Assembly (NCBI GenBank): GCA_025938935.1
Contig: JAPCWB010000001.1
Span: 2,418,001 to 2,482,000, forward strand
Source: Novosphingobium sp. MW5
GTDB lineage: Bacteria > Pseudomonadota > Alphaproteobacteria > Sphingomonadales > Sphingomonadaceae
Reading direction: 5' to 3'
DNA length: 64,000 nt
The notes beneath the pieces are model-generated. The model was not told the DNA's origin. It made no database searches and saw only the letters and a list, made by a program, of their open reading frames with translations. Both the position numbers and the translations under genes were made by a program. Below, piece by piece: positions 29,534 to 38,618 of the stretch; positions within the stretch are counted from its first letter, which is position 1; the number at the start of each line of letters is the position of its first letter.

Positions 29534-29779
29534 ATGTCCAATACCCCGCATGAACTTGCCGCCGAATTCCCCAACGATCATGCCGTGCTGCACGCGCTGA
29601 AGCTGGAAAATCCGCACTTTGTCACGCTTTCGGACCGCTATCACGAGGTCAACGGCGAGATTCACCGGATTGAGGCAGGGGTCGAGAATACCTCTGACGA
29701 CTACGCCGAAACGCTCAAGAAGAAGCGGCTTTCCCTCATCGACGAAATCTCGGGACTTGTTGCCGCTGCCCGGACCTGA
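29534..29779 (+). CDS. YdcH-family (DUF465) small protein
   Basis: A helical protein of 81 residues matching the YdcH/DUF465 family: HELAAEFPNDHAVLHALKL, then HFVTLSDRYHEVNGEIHRIEAG and ETLKKKRLSLIDEISGL. The function is unknown; the family is predicted to form a short coiled coil. ATG 29534 has GAAAGGA nine bases upstream. It stands alone after the ndk terminator. Confidence 0.85.
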   Translation: MSNTPHELAAEFPNDHAVLHALKLENPHFVTLSDRYHEVNGEIHRIEAGVENTSDDYAETLKKKRLSLIDEISGLVAAART

Positions 29780-29853
29780 GCGAGCATCGGCACGGGGGCA
29801 GGCTATTGCGCGCGTCGGCCTAACGTCTATCCTCGCGGCAAAGGAGTGCTGCG

Positions 29854-30099
29854 ATGCAAGGCATGGGTGAGACGGGCGAGGCCTGCCCCTTTGAATTCAA
29901 TTTCGACGAAAAGACCTTCAAGGTCGGGGATTCAGTGAGTTACCGGGTCACTGGCAGCCTGGCCGACTTCCCCTTCGTCGGCACCCTGGTCGAGGTTCAC
30001 GAGGACTACGTGATGATCGCCGGGGACCCGAACGATCCGGCAAAGCTCTATCGCGGCACGCGCGAAAGCCGCCCGGTGGTGGACGAAAGCGAAATCTGA
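29854..30099 (+). CDS. Small acidic conserved protein, function unknown
   Basis: A soluble protein of 81 residues with a net negative charge. The middle (FKVGDSVSYRVTGSLADFPFVGTLVEVHEDYVMIAG) looks like a small beta-barrel, possibly SH3-like, but I do not recognise a named family. ATG 29854 follows AAAGGAG at good distance. The next gene begins at the base after its stop, so the two are probably co-transcribed. The gap to the YdcH gene is 74 bp. Confidence 0.65.
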   Translation: MQGMGETGEACPFEFNFDEKTFKVGDSVSYRVTGSLADFPFVGTLVEVHEDYVMIAGDPNDPAKLYRGTRESRPVVDESEI

Positions 30100-30597
30100 G
30101 TGCGGCGCGTACAAGCGCTCTGCATCGGGATTGCAACGCTCTCGTTATCAGGCTGCGGCAAGGACGCCTCTGAGGACGTGCCGGTCGACATGCAACCGGG
30201 CGCCTATCTGGTCGATTTCAAGACGCCGATGTTCGGTGCGGACATCAAGAAGACGACCGAGGCCAAACGCTGCATCACCGGCGATCCGGAATATGTCCCG
30301 ACCAAGCTGGTGCGCTCCTACATCGCCCTCGCGCCAGAATGCGCCACGGCGAAGTTCGAGCGGAAGGGCAATCAATTGACCGGCTCGGTCACCTGCCCGC
30401 TCGATGAGGATCGGGCCAAGGGCAAGGCGGTGGTGACCTTCGATGGCACGATTGCCGAGACTTCGCTCAGCGGCACGATGAAGATCGACATGCAGATCAC
30501 CTCGTCCGAGGATCCGCAGGCGGGCGCTGCCGCGGCGCTGCTGTCAAAGGTGCCAATCCCGTTCCGCGCCGAGCGGACCGGTGACTGTTCGAACTAG
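30100..30597 (+). CDS. DUF3617-type lipoprotein
   Basis: A predicted lipoprotein of 165 residues with a lipobox LSGC near residue 19. The body starts VDMQPGAYLVDFKTPMFG and has RCITGDPEY, then a second Cys (PECATAKFERKGNQLTGSVTCP), the usual DUF3617 layout of paired cysteines and a small beta domain. The function is unknown. It starts with GTG directly after the previous stop, and its end overlaps the end of purN by four bases on the opposite strand. Confidence 0.75.
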   Translation: MRRVQALCIGIATLSLSGCGKDASEDVPVDMQPGAYLVDFKTPMFGADIKKTTEAKRCITGDPEYVPTKLVRSYIALAPECATAKFERKGNQLTGSVTCPLDEDRAKGKAVVTFDGTIAETSLSGTMKIDMQITSSEDPQAGAAAALLSKVPIPFRAERTGDCSN

Positions 30598-31547
30598 AAC
30601 GAGTCGGCCGCGTTCATCAGGGCCGTCAGCCGCTTCGGCGCCACCGCACGCCAGCTGCGCGCCAGCCATTCGTCGACCGTGTCCCAGTCCAGCCCGGGTC
30701 GGTTGAGGATCACGCCGACCCAGCCCGATGCGCCGTAATAGGCGGGGCGGAAGTAGGCTTCGGGATTGCTCTCGATCAGGCCGTCCATCTCGTCGGGGCC
30801 GCTGGTCTTGACCAGCAGGGCGATGTGCGGCGTGCCGTGGTGCTGGTCGTTGAAATGGGCGAAATACTTGCCGCCCACCCGCCAGCCGGGTGCTCCATGC
30901 GATTCGCGCTCTTCGGTCTCCGCCAGGGCAAGCGCGCGCTGGCGGACCTGTTCCAGCAACCAGTCGGCGCTGCTTTCGCGCGAAACCAGAGCGGCGAGGC
31001 AGCGCGAATAGAGCTGGTGCTCGGCAATGAGAACGCGTGCGGCAAGGCTGCCCGCCGTATCGCCCGGCACGATCGCCACCGCCGTCTGGCCGAGCATGGG
31101 GCCGTCATCGAGTTCGGCCGTCACCAGATGGACGGTGCAGCCGCCGTGGCTGTCGCCCGCCTCGATCGCGCGTTCGTGGGTATGAAGGCCGGGATATTTC
31201 GGCAGCAGCGAAGGATGGATGTTGAGCATCCGTCCCTGCCATCCGGCAACGAATTCGGGCGTCAAGATGCGCATATAACCAGCAAGCGCGACATATTCCG
31301 CGCCCGAGGCCCGGATGGCCGCATCCATCGCACGGTCGTGATCGGCGCGGGCCATCCCCTTGTGCGACAGGGCGAAGGTGGAAACGCCCTCTGCCGCAGC
31401 CAGTTTCAGGCCCCCGGCATCGGGATCGTTTGCCGCGACCAACACGACTTCGTAGGGGCAGTCCTCGGCCCGGCTCGCATAGAGAAGCGCGGCCATATTG
31501 GTGCCGCTGCCTGAAATCAGGACGGCAACTTTCGCCCGTTCAGGCAA
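30594..31547 (-). CDS. purN: Phosphoribosylglycinamide formyltransferase PurN with C-terminal YjbR/MmcQ-like domain
   Basis: PurN formylates GAR in purine synthesis. Residues 1-200 hold the whole enzyme: [16 protein letters not shown], the catalytic [13 protein letters not shown] and [21 protein letters not shown], and [18 protein letters not shown] second domain of about 110 residues follows ([23 protein letters not shown], then [17 protein letters not shown], then [13 protein letters not shown]), which fits the MmcQ/YjbR/CyaY-like fold. The total is 317 residues from a TTG start at 31547 that overlaps the purM end by eight bases; no better start exists without running 80 bp into purM. The fusion's purpose is unknown. 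Confidence 0.85.
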   Translation of the reverse strand: MPERAKVAVLISGSGTNMAALLYASRAEDCPYEVVLVAANDPDAGGLKLAAAEGVSTFALSHKGMARADHDRAMDAAIRASGAEYVALAGYMRILTPEFVAGWQGRMLNIHPSLLPKYPGLHTHERAIEAGDSHGGCTVHLVTAELDDGPMLGQTAVAIVPGDTAGSLAARVLIAEHQLYSRCLAALVSRESSADWLLEQVRQRALALAETEERESHGAPGWRVGGKYFAHFNDQHHGTPHIALLVKTSGPDEMDGLIESNPEAYFRPAYYGASGWVGVILNRPGLDWDTVDEWLARSWRAVAPKRLTALMNAADSF

Positions 31548-32643
31548 GGTGGATCGCTTCCCAGCTGCCACGGGCCGACCAGACTTCGTCCGCGCCCTGC
31601 ACAGTGCAGCCGCAGGCGCCTTCCTCAATGGCGCCGATGACGAAAACGGTCTCGCCAGCCGCTTCGAGGTCGGCCTTCACCGCTGCGGCCTCGTCAGCCG
31701 CAACAGCCAGGACCATGCCCACGCCGCAATTGAAGGTCCGGGCCATTTCCTCGGGCTCGATATTCCCTTGCGCCTGAAGGAAAGCCATCAGTCGCGGCTG
31801 TTCCCATGCGCCGGCATCGATGCGTGCATGCAGTCCCTTGGGAAGGACGCGGGGCACATTCTCCAGCAGGCCGCCGCCGGTGATGTGGGCAAGCGCATGC
31901 ACGCGGCCTGAGCGGATCACCGGCAGCAGGCTCTTCACATAGATGCGGGTCGGCTCGATCAGGTGGTCGATAAGCAGGCGGTCGGCATCGAACAGGGCAG
32001 GGCGGTCCAGCTTCCAGCCCTTGTCCTCGGCCAGGCGGCGGACGAGCGAGTATCCGTTCGAGTGCACGCCTGAGCTGGCAAGGCCCAGCAGCACGTCGCC
32101 AGCCGCAACTGCGCTGCCGGTAAGTTGCTCACCGCGCTCAACCGCGCCGACGCAGAAACCGGCGAGGTCATAGTCGCCGGCCGCGTACATCCCCGGCATT
32201 TCCGCCGTTTCGCCGCCGATCAGCGCGCATCCGGCCAGCTTGCAGCCATCAGCAATCCCGGCAACCACGCGTTCGGCCACGCCATTGTCCAGCTTGCCGG
32301 TGGCGAAGTAGTCAAGGAACAGCAGCGGCTCCGCGCCCTGCACGATCAGATCATTCACGCACATGGCGACAAGGTCGATGCCTATACGGTCGTGCCGGTC
32401 ATGGTCGATGGCGAGTTTTACCTTGGTGCCGACACCATCGTTCGCCGCGACCAGCAGCGGGTCGGTATAGCCTGCGGCCTTCAGGTCAAAGAACCCGCCA
32501 AAGCCGCCAAGTTCCGCGTCCGCGCCGGGGCGGGCCGTGGCTTTTGCCAGCGGGCCGATGGCCTTGACCAGTGCATTGCCCGCCGCGATCGAGACGCCGG
32601 CCTGCTCGTAGGAATAGCTCTTCGGAGAGTTATTATCTGTCAT
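31540..32643 (-). CDS. purM: Phosphoribosylformylglycinamidine cyclo-ligase PurM
   Basis: PurM makes aminoimidazole ribonucleotide from FGAM with ATP. The protein has 367 residues from ATG 32643. Signature stretches: [43 protein letters not shown] (N-terminal ATP-binding region), [13 protein letters not shown] and [16 protein letters not shown]. The open frame upstream of 32643 is only the antisense of the next gene. It leads the purM-purN pair and is divergent from the 32716 gene, with 72 bp between them. Confidence 0.94.
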   Translation of the reverse strand: MTDNNSPKSYSYEQAGVSIAAGNALVKAIGPLAKATARPGADAELGGFGGFFDLKAAGYTDPLLVAANDGVGTKVKLAIDHDRHDRIGIDLVAMCVNDLIVQGAEPLLFLDYFATGKLDNGVAERVVAGIADGCKLAGCALIGGETAEMPGMYAAGDYDLAGFCVGAVERGEQLTGSAVAAGDVLLGLASSGVHSNGYSLVRRLAEDKGWKLDRPALFDADRLLIDHLIEPTRIYVKSLLPVIRSGRVHALAHITGGGLLENVPRVLPKGLHARIDAGAWEQPRLMAFLQAQGNIEPEEMARTFNCGVGMVLAVAADEAAAVKADLEAAGETVFVIGAIEEGACGCTVQGADEVWSARGSWEAIHLA

Positions 32644-32715
32644 CGCGGTGGCCACTAACCGTTTCCCGCTTGGATTTCCACGAATGATTGGGCAAAAGGC
32701 CAGCGGTTTTCCCCG

Positions 32716-34005
32716 ATGGCAGTCGCACACGCTCTTCCCGCCCCGTTGGCACCTCACCGTGCAGGCAAGGTCTCGCTCTGGAAGGGGATCGCCACTGCCT
32801 GCGCGCTGGCGCTCGCCGTGGCCGGGATTGCGCGGCTGATTGCACAGGTGGAAGGGGATCGCGGCATCAACCCGGTCGCCACTTCGCACGACATTGAAAT
32901 CGGCGGGATCGAGGTCAACACCACGGGCAAGACTGCCGAGGAAGCGCGGCAGGCGGGCTGGGAAGAAGCCCGGCGAAAGGCATGGGCCAAGGCGGGCGGC
33001 CCCTCCATTCCAGACGCCCAGATCGAATCCTTCGTCGCATCGATCGTGGTCGAACGCGAACAGATCGGCCCACGGCGCTACATCGCCACGCTGGGCGTGA
33101 TTTTTGACCGCGCCCGCGCCGGCCAGTTCCTGAGCGCGGCAGAAGGCGTCGCCGCGCGGCACTCCGCGCCGATGCTCACGCTGCCAGTGCTCTACTCGGG
33201 CGGTGTCGCGCAGGTCTATGAAGTGCGTGGGCCATGGCAGTTGGCATGGGCGCAGTTCAAGGCACCCACCAGCGGCATCGACTATGTGCGTCCTTCCGGC
33301 AGCGGCGGCGATTCGCTGCTCCTCACCGCCGGACAGACGACGCGCCGCAGCCGCGCATGGTGGGGCAATATAGTCAGCCAGTTTGGTGCCAGCGACATCC
33401 TCGTGCCCGTGGCGCGGCTGGAGCGGCAATGGCCCGGCGGACCCGTGCGCGGCACTTTCACGGCGCGTTATGGCCCGGACAGCATTTCGCTCGGCAGTTT
33501 TACCCTGACTGCCAACAAGGAAGCTGACCTGCCAGCCATGCTGGCAAATGCGGTCAAGCGCATCGATGCCATGTACAACGAGGCCCTGGCCCGCGGCGAC
33601 CTGAAGCCCGACGCCACCCTGCGCCAGCAGAACGAGCTTGATCCTGCGCTTGCTGCCATAATTGAGGCTGCGGCCCGGATGGAGGCGGCCAATGCGCCTG
33701 CCGCTTCCGCCGATCCTGCCGCAACACCAACGCCCACGCCGAGCGCCACGCCGACGCCGGAAGCAAAGATTTCGGCGATCACCATCCAGTTCGCGTCGCC
33801 CGATGCCAAGGCGCTCGATGCCGTGCTCTCCTCGGTTCGTAGCGTGCCTGGCGTGAAGGGAGCATCGACGACCAGCCTTGCCATGGGCGGTACCTCGGTG
33901 ATGCGGGTGACCTTTGCCGGATCGATCGACGAACTGCGCGATGCCTTGCGCGCGCGCGGGTGGTCGGTTTCCGCCGGCGCCAACGCGCTCAGCATCAGGC
34001 GCTGA
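32716..34005 (+). CDS. Membrane-anchored conserved protein, unknown function
   Basis: A protein of 429 residues. A single hydrophobic segment near residues 25-45 ([18 protein letters not shown]) suggests a signal anchor. The main part ([55 protein letters not shown]) recalls DUF2066-type proteins. It is followed by a Thr-Pro-rich linker ([16 protein letters not shown], near residue 333). A compact C-terminal domain of about 80 residues ([29 protein letters not shown]) resembles a ferredoxin-like HMA fold without the metal-binding Cys pair. It lies directly before hdaA, three bases apart, so the two are probably co-transcribed. I cannot assign a function. Confidence 0.7.
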   Translation: MAVAHALPAPLAPHRAGKVSLWKGIATACALALAVAGIARLIAQVEGDRGINPVATSHDIEIGGIEVNTTGKTAEEARQAGWEEARRKAWAKAGGPSIPDAQIESFVASIVVEREQIGPRRYIATLGVIFDRARAGQFLSAAEGVAARHSAPMLTLPVLYSGGVAQVYEVRGPWQLAWAQFKAPTSGIDYVRPSGSGGDSLLLTAGQTTRRSRAWWGNIVSQFGASDILVPVARLERQWPGGPVRGTFTARYGPDSISLGSFTLTANKEADLPAMLANAVKRIDAMYNEALARGDLKPDATLRQQNELDPALAAIIEAAARMEAANAPAASADPAATPTPTPSATPTPEAKISAITIQFASPDAKALDAVLSSVRSVPGVKGASTTSLAMGGTSVMRVTFAGSIDELRDALRARGWSVSAGANALSIRR

Positions 34006-34008
34006 CCC

Positions 34009-34620
34009 TTGCGCCAGATCCCGCTCCCGCTCGGCACCGGGGCCGGCCCTTCGCGCATCGTGGTGGGCGCGGCGAATACCCAGGCGATCGAGGCATTTTC
34101 GCAGGTCCACGACTGGCCGTTTCGCACCGCCGTCCTGTTCGGCCCGCCGCGTTCAGGCAAGAGCCTGCTGGCGCGCTGGTTCGCCGATTCCGGACTGGGT
34201 GACGTGATCGACGATGCCGAGTCGATGGACGAAGCCGACCTGTTCCACCGCTGGAACCGCGCGCAGGAACAAGGGCGCGCTCTCCTGATCGTGGTCAACG
34301 CGGGCGAAGGCGGGTGGCAGATCGCCCTGCCAGACCTTGCCTCGCGCATGGGGGCCGCGCTGCACCTTGAAATCGGGGAGCCGGACGACGCCATGATGGC
34401 TGAGCTAATCGCTATCCATGCCGAGATGCGCGGCCTCGCACTCGGGCCCGATGCGGCCGCCTACCTTGTCCCGCGGGCAGAGCGTTCCCATCTGGGCGTC
34501 GAACGGCTGGTGGCGGCGATCGACCGCCTCAGCCTTGAGCGCAAGCAGGCACCGACGCTAGCGGTGTGGCGCGATGCGCTGGATGAAACCCTCGGGGCAA
34601 GCCAACCGCGCTTGCTTTGA
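34009..34620 (+). CDS. hdaA: DnaA regulatory inactivator HdaA-like ATPase
   Basis: HdaA proteins stimulate ATP hydrolysis on DnaA when bound to the sliding clamp and so prevent re-initiation of replication. The protein has 203 residues. It starts MRQIPLPLG, an N-terminal QIPLPL stretch that fits a clamp-binding motif, then [18 protein letters not shown] (Walker A) near residue 42 and [16 protein letters not shown] (Walker B-like) near 67. A Hda/DnaA AAA C-terminal helix with [18 protein letters not shown] completes it. Start codon TTG 34009. It follows the upstream gene by three bases. Confidence 0.83.
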   Translation: MRQIPLPLGTGAGPSRIVVGAANTQAIEAFSQVHDWPFRTAVLFGPPRSGKSLLARWFADSGLGDVIDDAESMDEADLFHRWNRAQEQGRALLIVVNAGEGGWQIALPDLASRMGAALHLEIGEPDDAMMAELIAIHAEMRGLALGPDAAAYLVPRAERSHLGVERLVAAIDRLSLERKQAPTLAVWRDALDETLGASQPRLL

Positions 34621-34648
34621 TCGCGTGAATGGGGGACAATTGCGCGTC

Positions 34649-35365
34649 ATGTTCAAGAGCCTGATCGAATACCTGGACTCGATTGTCGCGCGCGATCCCG
34701 CGCCGCGTTCGCGCTGGGAAGTGCTGCTTTATCCGGGCGTCTGGGCGCTCGGCTGGCACCGCGTGGCACATTGGCTGTTCGAAGCGCGGCTGTTCTTCCT
34801 GGCGCGCCTGATCAATCACCTGTCCCGCTTTTTCACGGCCATCGACATCCATCCGGGCGCTACGATCGGCCGTCACTTGTTCATCGACCACGGCTTTACC
34901 GTTATCGGCGAAACGGCCGAGATTGGCGATAACGTCACGATCTACCAATGCGTGACGCTGGGCGGGACCAATCCTGCCAACGGCATTGGCGGCAAGCGCC
35001 ATCCAACCTTGCAGGACAACGTGATTGTCGGTTCGGGTGCGCAGATCCTCGGCCCGATCATCGTCGGCACCCGCGCGCGTGTCGGCGCCAATGCCGTGGT
35101 GACCGAGGACGTGCCCGAGGGCGCGACCATGGTTGGCATGAAGGCGCGCTCGACTCTGGTCCCCGTGGAAGCATGGCAGAAGGACTTCGTTCCTTACGGC
35201 ACGCCCTGTTCGGACCGTTTCGATCCCGCGACGCAGAAACTTGAACTGCTGCAGTGCGAGATGGAGACCCTGCAAAAGCGCCTTGCTGCCCTGCTTAAGG
35301 AACGCGACGCGGAGGCGGCGAAGGAAACTGCTCCAGCGCGCAAGAAGGGCAAGAAGTCGGCTTGA
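34649..35365 (+). CDS. cysE: Serine O-acetyltransferase (CysE/EpsC type)
   Basis: This enzyme acetylates serine for cysteine synthesis. The protein has 238 residues of the shorter bacterial form. It has an N-terminal helical region (YPGVWALGWHRVAHWLFE), a left-handed beta-helix with hexapeptide repeats (IDIHPGATIGRHLFIDHGFTVIGETAEIGDNVTIYQ, in several repeats), and the catalytic His/Asp in FIDHG. The C-terminal tail is a charged helix ending KKGKKSA. I chose ATG 34649; the preceding in-frame TTG at 34640 is possible. Its TGA overlaps the next gene's TTG. Confidence 0.9.
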   Translation: MFKSLIEYLDSIVARDPAPRSRWEVLLYPGVWALGWHRVAHWLFEARLFFLARLINHLSRFFTAIDIHPGATIGRHLFIDHGFTVIGETAEIGDNVTIYQCVTLGGTNPANGIGGKRHPTLQDNVIVGSGAQILGPIIVGTRARVGANAVVTEDVPEGATMVGMKARSTLVPVEAWQKDFVPYGTPCSDRFDPATQKLELLQCEMETLQKRLAALLKERDAEAAKETAPARKKGKKSA

Positions 35366-35703
35366 CCGCGGTCATCACCCCGTTTCCGGGTCGCGGGCCT
35401 CAACAGGTCGGCTTTGAACGCGAAGAACTGCAGCGCATCCTGGACCTCTACGGCCGTATGGTCGCCGCCGGGCAGTGGAAGGACTACGCGATCGACTTCA
35501 CTCGCGATGCGGCCTCCTTCTCAGCCTTCCGCCGCGCCGCCGAGCGCCCGCAGGTGCGCATCGAAAAGCGCCCCGCGCTGCGCGGCAAGCAGGGCATGTG
35601 GACCCTGTTCGGCGAGGCGGGACAGGTGCTGAAGCGCGGGCATGAATTGCCCGGCCTGCTCTCCCCCATAGAGCGGCGGCTGCTCAAGATCGTCGAGGAT
35701 TGA
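35362..35703 (+). CDS. DUF2794 protein
   Basis: A protein of 113 residues that matches the alphaproteobacterial DUF2794 family: VGFEREELQRILDLYGRMVAAGQWKDYAIDF, AAERPQVRIEKRPALRGKQGMWTLFG and the C-terminal GHELPGLLSPIERRLLKIV. The function is unknown. It starts at TTG 35362 inside the cysE stop overlap, so it is translated from the same transcript. Two bases separate its end from the convergent DUF4328 gene. Confidence 0.85.
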   Translation: MTAVITPFPGRGPQQVGFEREELQRILDLYGRMVAAGQWKDYAIDFTRDAASFSAFRRAAERPQVRIEKRPALRGKQGMWTLFGEAGQVLKRGHELPGLLSPIERRLLKIVED

Positions 35704-35705
35704 AC

Positions 35706-36311
35706 TTATGCGAAAGCTTGCGCCACGAAGACCCCGGACTGCTGGCTGGTGGTGACTTTGCCGATGATTCGATAAAGGAAGATTGCCGAAGCAATCGTGA
35801 TCGCGTTGGCAACAATATCCATGCCTACTGCGGTTTCGGACAAGTCACCTTCAACCATGAATTGCATGGAGAGATTGGTGATGATGTTGCCAATAGTGAA
35901 ACATCCCCACCAAGCTCGGACACCTTGCCTTGTATCGTCAGGGCACGAAACTTCTATCAATTCCTTCATGGCGCGGAAGGGCATCACAAGATTGGCGAAA
36001 GGCACAAAGAACCAGCCAACTGACCAGCCCGGGGTGAACTCAAGCCCTTCGTATCCCGCAGTATAGAGGTTCTTGTGCGCGCGGTGTATCCACATCCCGA
36101 TCGCGACTGCTGAGGCCAGGTAGGCTACTGACCCGACCACCGTAAGCGTGTCGATCATGGCCCCGAAAGAAACCCTAGCACCCGGAGCAGTGAGGTAGAT
36201 CGCCTCTGCTGCTAAGCAAGCCCCGTTCGCCGCGACGAAAATCCAGATAAGTAGATATGAGAACTTCGCCCTTGCGCCAAGACCGCGCAGTTGCTCGTCC
36301 ATATCGTTCAT
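35706..36311 (-). CDS. DUF4328 membrane protein
   Basis: A protein of 201 residues with four or five hydrophobic helices. The central AIGMWIHRAHKNLYTAGYEGLEFTPGWSVGWFFVPFANLVMPFRAMKEL region is typical of DUF4328 proteins. The start could be ATG 36311 or the Met three codons later (36302). The 5' end sits directly after a strong inverted repeat. Base composition looks lower in G+C than the neighbours (many A/T third positions), which suggests a more recent acquisition. The function is unknown. Confidence 0.75.
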   Translation of the reverse strand: MNDMDEQLRGLGARAKFSYLLIWIFVAANGACLAAEAIYLTAPGARVSFGAMIDTLTVVGSVAYLASAVAIGMWIHRAHKNLYTAGYEGLEFTPGWSVGWFFVPFANLVMPFRAMKELIEVSCPDDTRQGVRAWWGCFTIGNIITNLSMQFMVEGDLSETAVGMDIVANAITIASAIFLYRIIGKVTTSQQSGVFVAQAFA

Positions 36312-36314
36312 GAA

Positions 36315-36350
36315 GATACCCCCAAGCTCTGCCGCGAGCTTAGGGGTATC
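36315..36350. repeat. Strong inverted repeat immediately before the DUF4328 start
   Basis: GATACCCCCAAGCTC (36315-36329) and GAGCTTAGGGGTATC (36336-36350) pair at 14 of 15 positions around the loop TGCCGC. A second small palindrome GATTTGAAATC follows at 36351-36361. The hairpin lies three to four bases before the DUF4328 ATG (on the minus strand), so it would cover the ribosome binding region of that gene, and it also lies 24 bases after the stop of the upstream gene. It could be a terminator without a T-run or a translational control element. Confidence 0.6.
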
Positions 36351-36373
36351 GATTTGAAATCAAGGTGTTGTTG

Positions 36374-37423
36374 TCAGGCGGCAGCCATTCCGGTAACCGG
36401 CAGCCGCTCGCGCAGGTCTCCGGGCAGCTGCGCCACTACCGAGCGGCGGATCGGGCTCCAGAAGGCCGAGAGCGTCAGCAGTGCCGAGCCGATGACAAGG
36501 CCGGTGATCGCCACGTTGAGCTCGACCACGCCGAACTGACGAAACAGGAAGGTAAGCGCGACCAGCACATAGACCAGCGCTGAAACCAGCAGCGCGCGGC
36601 GGTCGATGGCGAGGGCGATCAGGCCCATGATCACGTAGATCGCCACCACCGCGATGGCCGAGGCCGGGGCGATGTTCTCTCCGTCGTTCACGCCGATCCA
36701 GTGGAAGAGCGGGTGGCAAATCATCGGTGCGGCAAGCAGGTGCAGCCAGAAGGCGACGTCGCTGCGGCGCGTTTCGCGGGCACGATCCGACATGTCCCAG
36801 CGCATCGCGAAAGCGAAGACACCAAGTCCTGCGATGAAGACCAGCGGCAGCAGGTAACGTTCGCCGTTCTCTGTACCGGTGGGGATGATCGCCGCAGCGG
36901 CAAGCGCGATGGCCGTGGCGGCGATTGCGGCAGCGCCTGCAGCGATGGTGATCGGCACCATGAAGCGCCGCCAGTGCAGCCAGGTTCCAGCCGCAACGAA
37001 CAGCGCGATGCCCGCAGCCATCAGCGAACCGGCGGTCTGCGAAGGTTCGATCTCATTCTCGGCGATGAACTCGATCGGCATGGCCGCAAGACCGCCGGCA
37101 AAGGCCAGCAGCAGGACGATCGAGGGCAGGGCCATGCGGCGCTGGCGGGTGAAGTATTCCGCCATGCCCCAGGACGCCGCGGCAACGAATGCCCCGGCGA
37201 GGCCCGGAGTCATGGCCTGCCCGATGGACGCGACTGCCGCGATCAGCAGCACGGCGGCAATCGTCACGAAGATGTCGTTGAAGCCGGTGATCAGCCGGAA
37301 ATGTTCTTCGTCCACCGACGGCGCGCTGCGCATGCCGGTAACGTGGAGGCGAAGCGCCTCGGCGGCTTCGTGGCTCAAGGCCCCTGCCGCGACGGCGGAC
37401 TGCAATTCTGCTTCGGAATACAT
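36374..37423 (-). CDS. Polytopic membrane protein, function unknown
   Basis: A protein of 349 residues with about ten hydrophobic helices after a short cytoplasmic N-terminus (MYSEAELQSAVAAGALSHEAAEALRLHV). This head-then-helices layout resembles DUF2157/DUF4401-type membrane proteins but I cannot assign it firmly. ATG 37423 is preceded by AGGGGAGG on its own strand. It lies 82 bp downstream of the SDR gene on the same strand, with a dyad between that may be its control site. Confidence 0.65.
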   Translation of the reverse strand: MYSEAELQSAVAAGALSHEAAEALRLHVTGMRSAPSVDEEHFRLITGFNDIFVTIAAVLLIAAVASIGQAMTPGLAGAFVAAASWGMAEYFTRQRRMALPSIVLLLAFAGGLAAMPIEFIAENEIEPSQTAGSLMAAGIALFVAAGTWLHWRRFMVPITIAAGAAAIAATAIALAAAAIIPTGTENGERYLLPLVFIAGLGVFAFAMRWDMSDRARETRRSDVAFWLHLLAAPMICHPLFHWIGVNDGENIAPASAIAVVAIYVIMGLIALAIDRRALLVSALVYVLVALTFLFRQFGVVELNVAITGLVIGSALLTLSAFWSPIRRSVVAQLPGDLRERLPVTGMAAA

Positions 37424-37463
37424 CAGGCATCCTCCCCTGTGATAAGGTAAGAATGCCTGATGT

Positions 37464-37483
37464 GTGTTATTGCGTCAATACAC
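37464..37483. promoter_or_regulatory. Dyad symmetry upstream of the 36374-37423 gene
   Basis: GTGTTATTG, CGT, CAATACAC form a near-perfect inverted repeat (one extra base in the left arm). It lies 40 bp before the ATG at 37423. On the minus strand it includes TTGACG, which could serve as a -35 box; the matching -10 is poor. It could be the operator of a repressor such as a PadR- or MarR-type protein. That is inference from symmetry and place only. Confidence 0.35.
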
Positions 37484-37505
37484 TATAACGGCAACGCCCG
37501 GCAGG

Positions 37506-38412
37506 TCAGCCCTTCGCCTTCTGCAGCATGGTCATCGCGTGCATCGACTGCTCCATGCCATTGCTGATGACCTTGTCACCGGTCTGGCGCGAAATGTCGC
37601 CCCAGGCATCGGCAAAGCCTTCGACCGTGCAGGAGCCCTGCGGCAGGTAAACGCCCTCGTTCATGGTGACAAATGCGCTCTGGAACACGCCTGCACCGGC
37701 ACCGACGATGGCATTGGTCGGCGCATCCTCGGAGACGAGGTAGAGCGCCGCCGGAACCACGTTTTCCGGGCTGAAGGCCTTGAACGCTTCCTCGGGGAAG
37801 ATATCCTGCGTCATGCGCGTGCCGGCCGTGGGGGCGAGCGAGTTGACGCGGATGTTGTTCTTCGCGCCTTCAAGGTAGAGCGTCTTGGCCAAGCCCACGA
37901 TGCCCAGCTTGGCCGCGCCGTAATTCGTCTGGCCGAAATTGCCGCCCAGTGCCGCTGGACGAGGTGGTCATCAGGATGCGGCCATAGTTCTGCTCGCGCA
38001 TGGTTTCCCAGCAGGCCTTGGTGGCATAGGCCGAGCCGAGCAGGTGGACCTTGACCACGAGCTCGAAATCCTCGGGCTCCATCTTGGCGAAGGTCTTGTC
38101 CCGCAGGATGCCGGCGTTGTTGATCAGGATGTGAACGCCGCCCCAAGCTTCCTTGGCCTTGGCGACCATTTCGACCATCTGGGCATATTCGGTGACCGAG
38201 CCGCCGTTCGACATGGCTTCGCCGCCGGCCGCCTTGATTTCCTCGACCACGGACAGCGCCGCGTCCGAATGGCCGGTGCCGTCGCGCGATCCGCCGAGGT
38301 CGTTGACCACGACCTTTGCGCCCCGGCGCGCCAGTTCCAGCGCGTAAGCCTTGCCGAGCCCGCCGCCGGCGCCCGTGACTATGGCGACCTTGTCCTTGAA
38401 CGAAATGGTCAT
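37506..38412 (-). CDS. Short-chain dehydrogenase/reductase, one-base frameshift
   Basis: An NAD(P)-dependent SDR of about 301 residues if repaired. From ATG 38412 it reads VAIVTGAGGGLGKAYALELARRGAKV (cofactor motif), then NNAGILRDKTF and ILMTTSSSGTG with the catalytic Ser. It then breaks near 37945-37947. The other frame continues with the Lys-containing helix and GLAKTLYLEGAKNNIRVNSLAPTAGTRM to the end at 37506. Dropping one G/C of the three-base run at 37945-37947 gives TGGNFGQTNYGAAKLGIVGLAKT with the expected YxxxK. The family resembles the (3R)-hydroxyacyl-CoA dehydrogenase branch; the substrate is unknown. A sequencing error is likely. Confidence 0.82.
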
Positions 38413-38545
38413 GCAAACCTCCTCATCGCGCCGCGTGGCGCCAAATCTCCTTGGCGGCAAATGACACGGGAATCCGGGCGCTTCAATGGCTTTCGCAGCA
38501 AGCCGCCGCGCCGTAACGTCACCGGGCAGGGGCTTGTATGACATG

Positions 38546-38574
38546 CCGTCAAAAATCTGTCACGGGCCTGTCCT
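38546..38574 (+). promoter_or_regulatory. Candidate PhoB box upstream of the porin
   Basis: Three 7-base units recur every 11 bases: CCGTCAA (38546-38552), CTGTCAC (38557-38563) and CTGTCCT (38568-38574). This matches the PhoB-box pattern of CTGTCAT-like direct repeats separated by four bases. It lies 45 bp before the ATG of a phosphate-porin-like gene, so phosphate-starvation induction by PhoR-PhoB is plausible. The rest of the 206-bp gap (38413-38545) shows nothing specific. Confidence 0.6.
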
Positions 38575-38618
38575 AATAGTGCCAACGAATCGTCATAACG
38601 GCCGGAGGGAGGCCCACC

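Noticed and set aside
32644..34110. Upstream extension of the purM frame
   Set aside because: It is antisense to the 32716 gene; PurM starts at [16 protein letters not shown].
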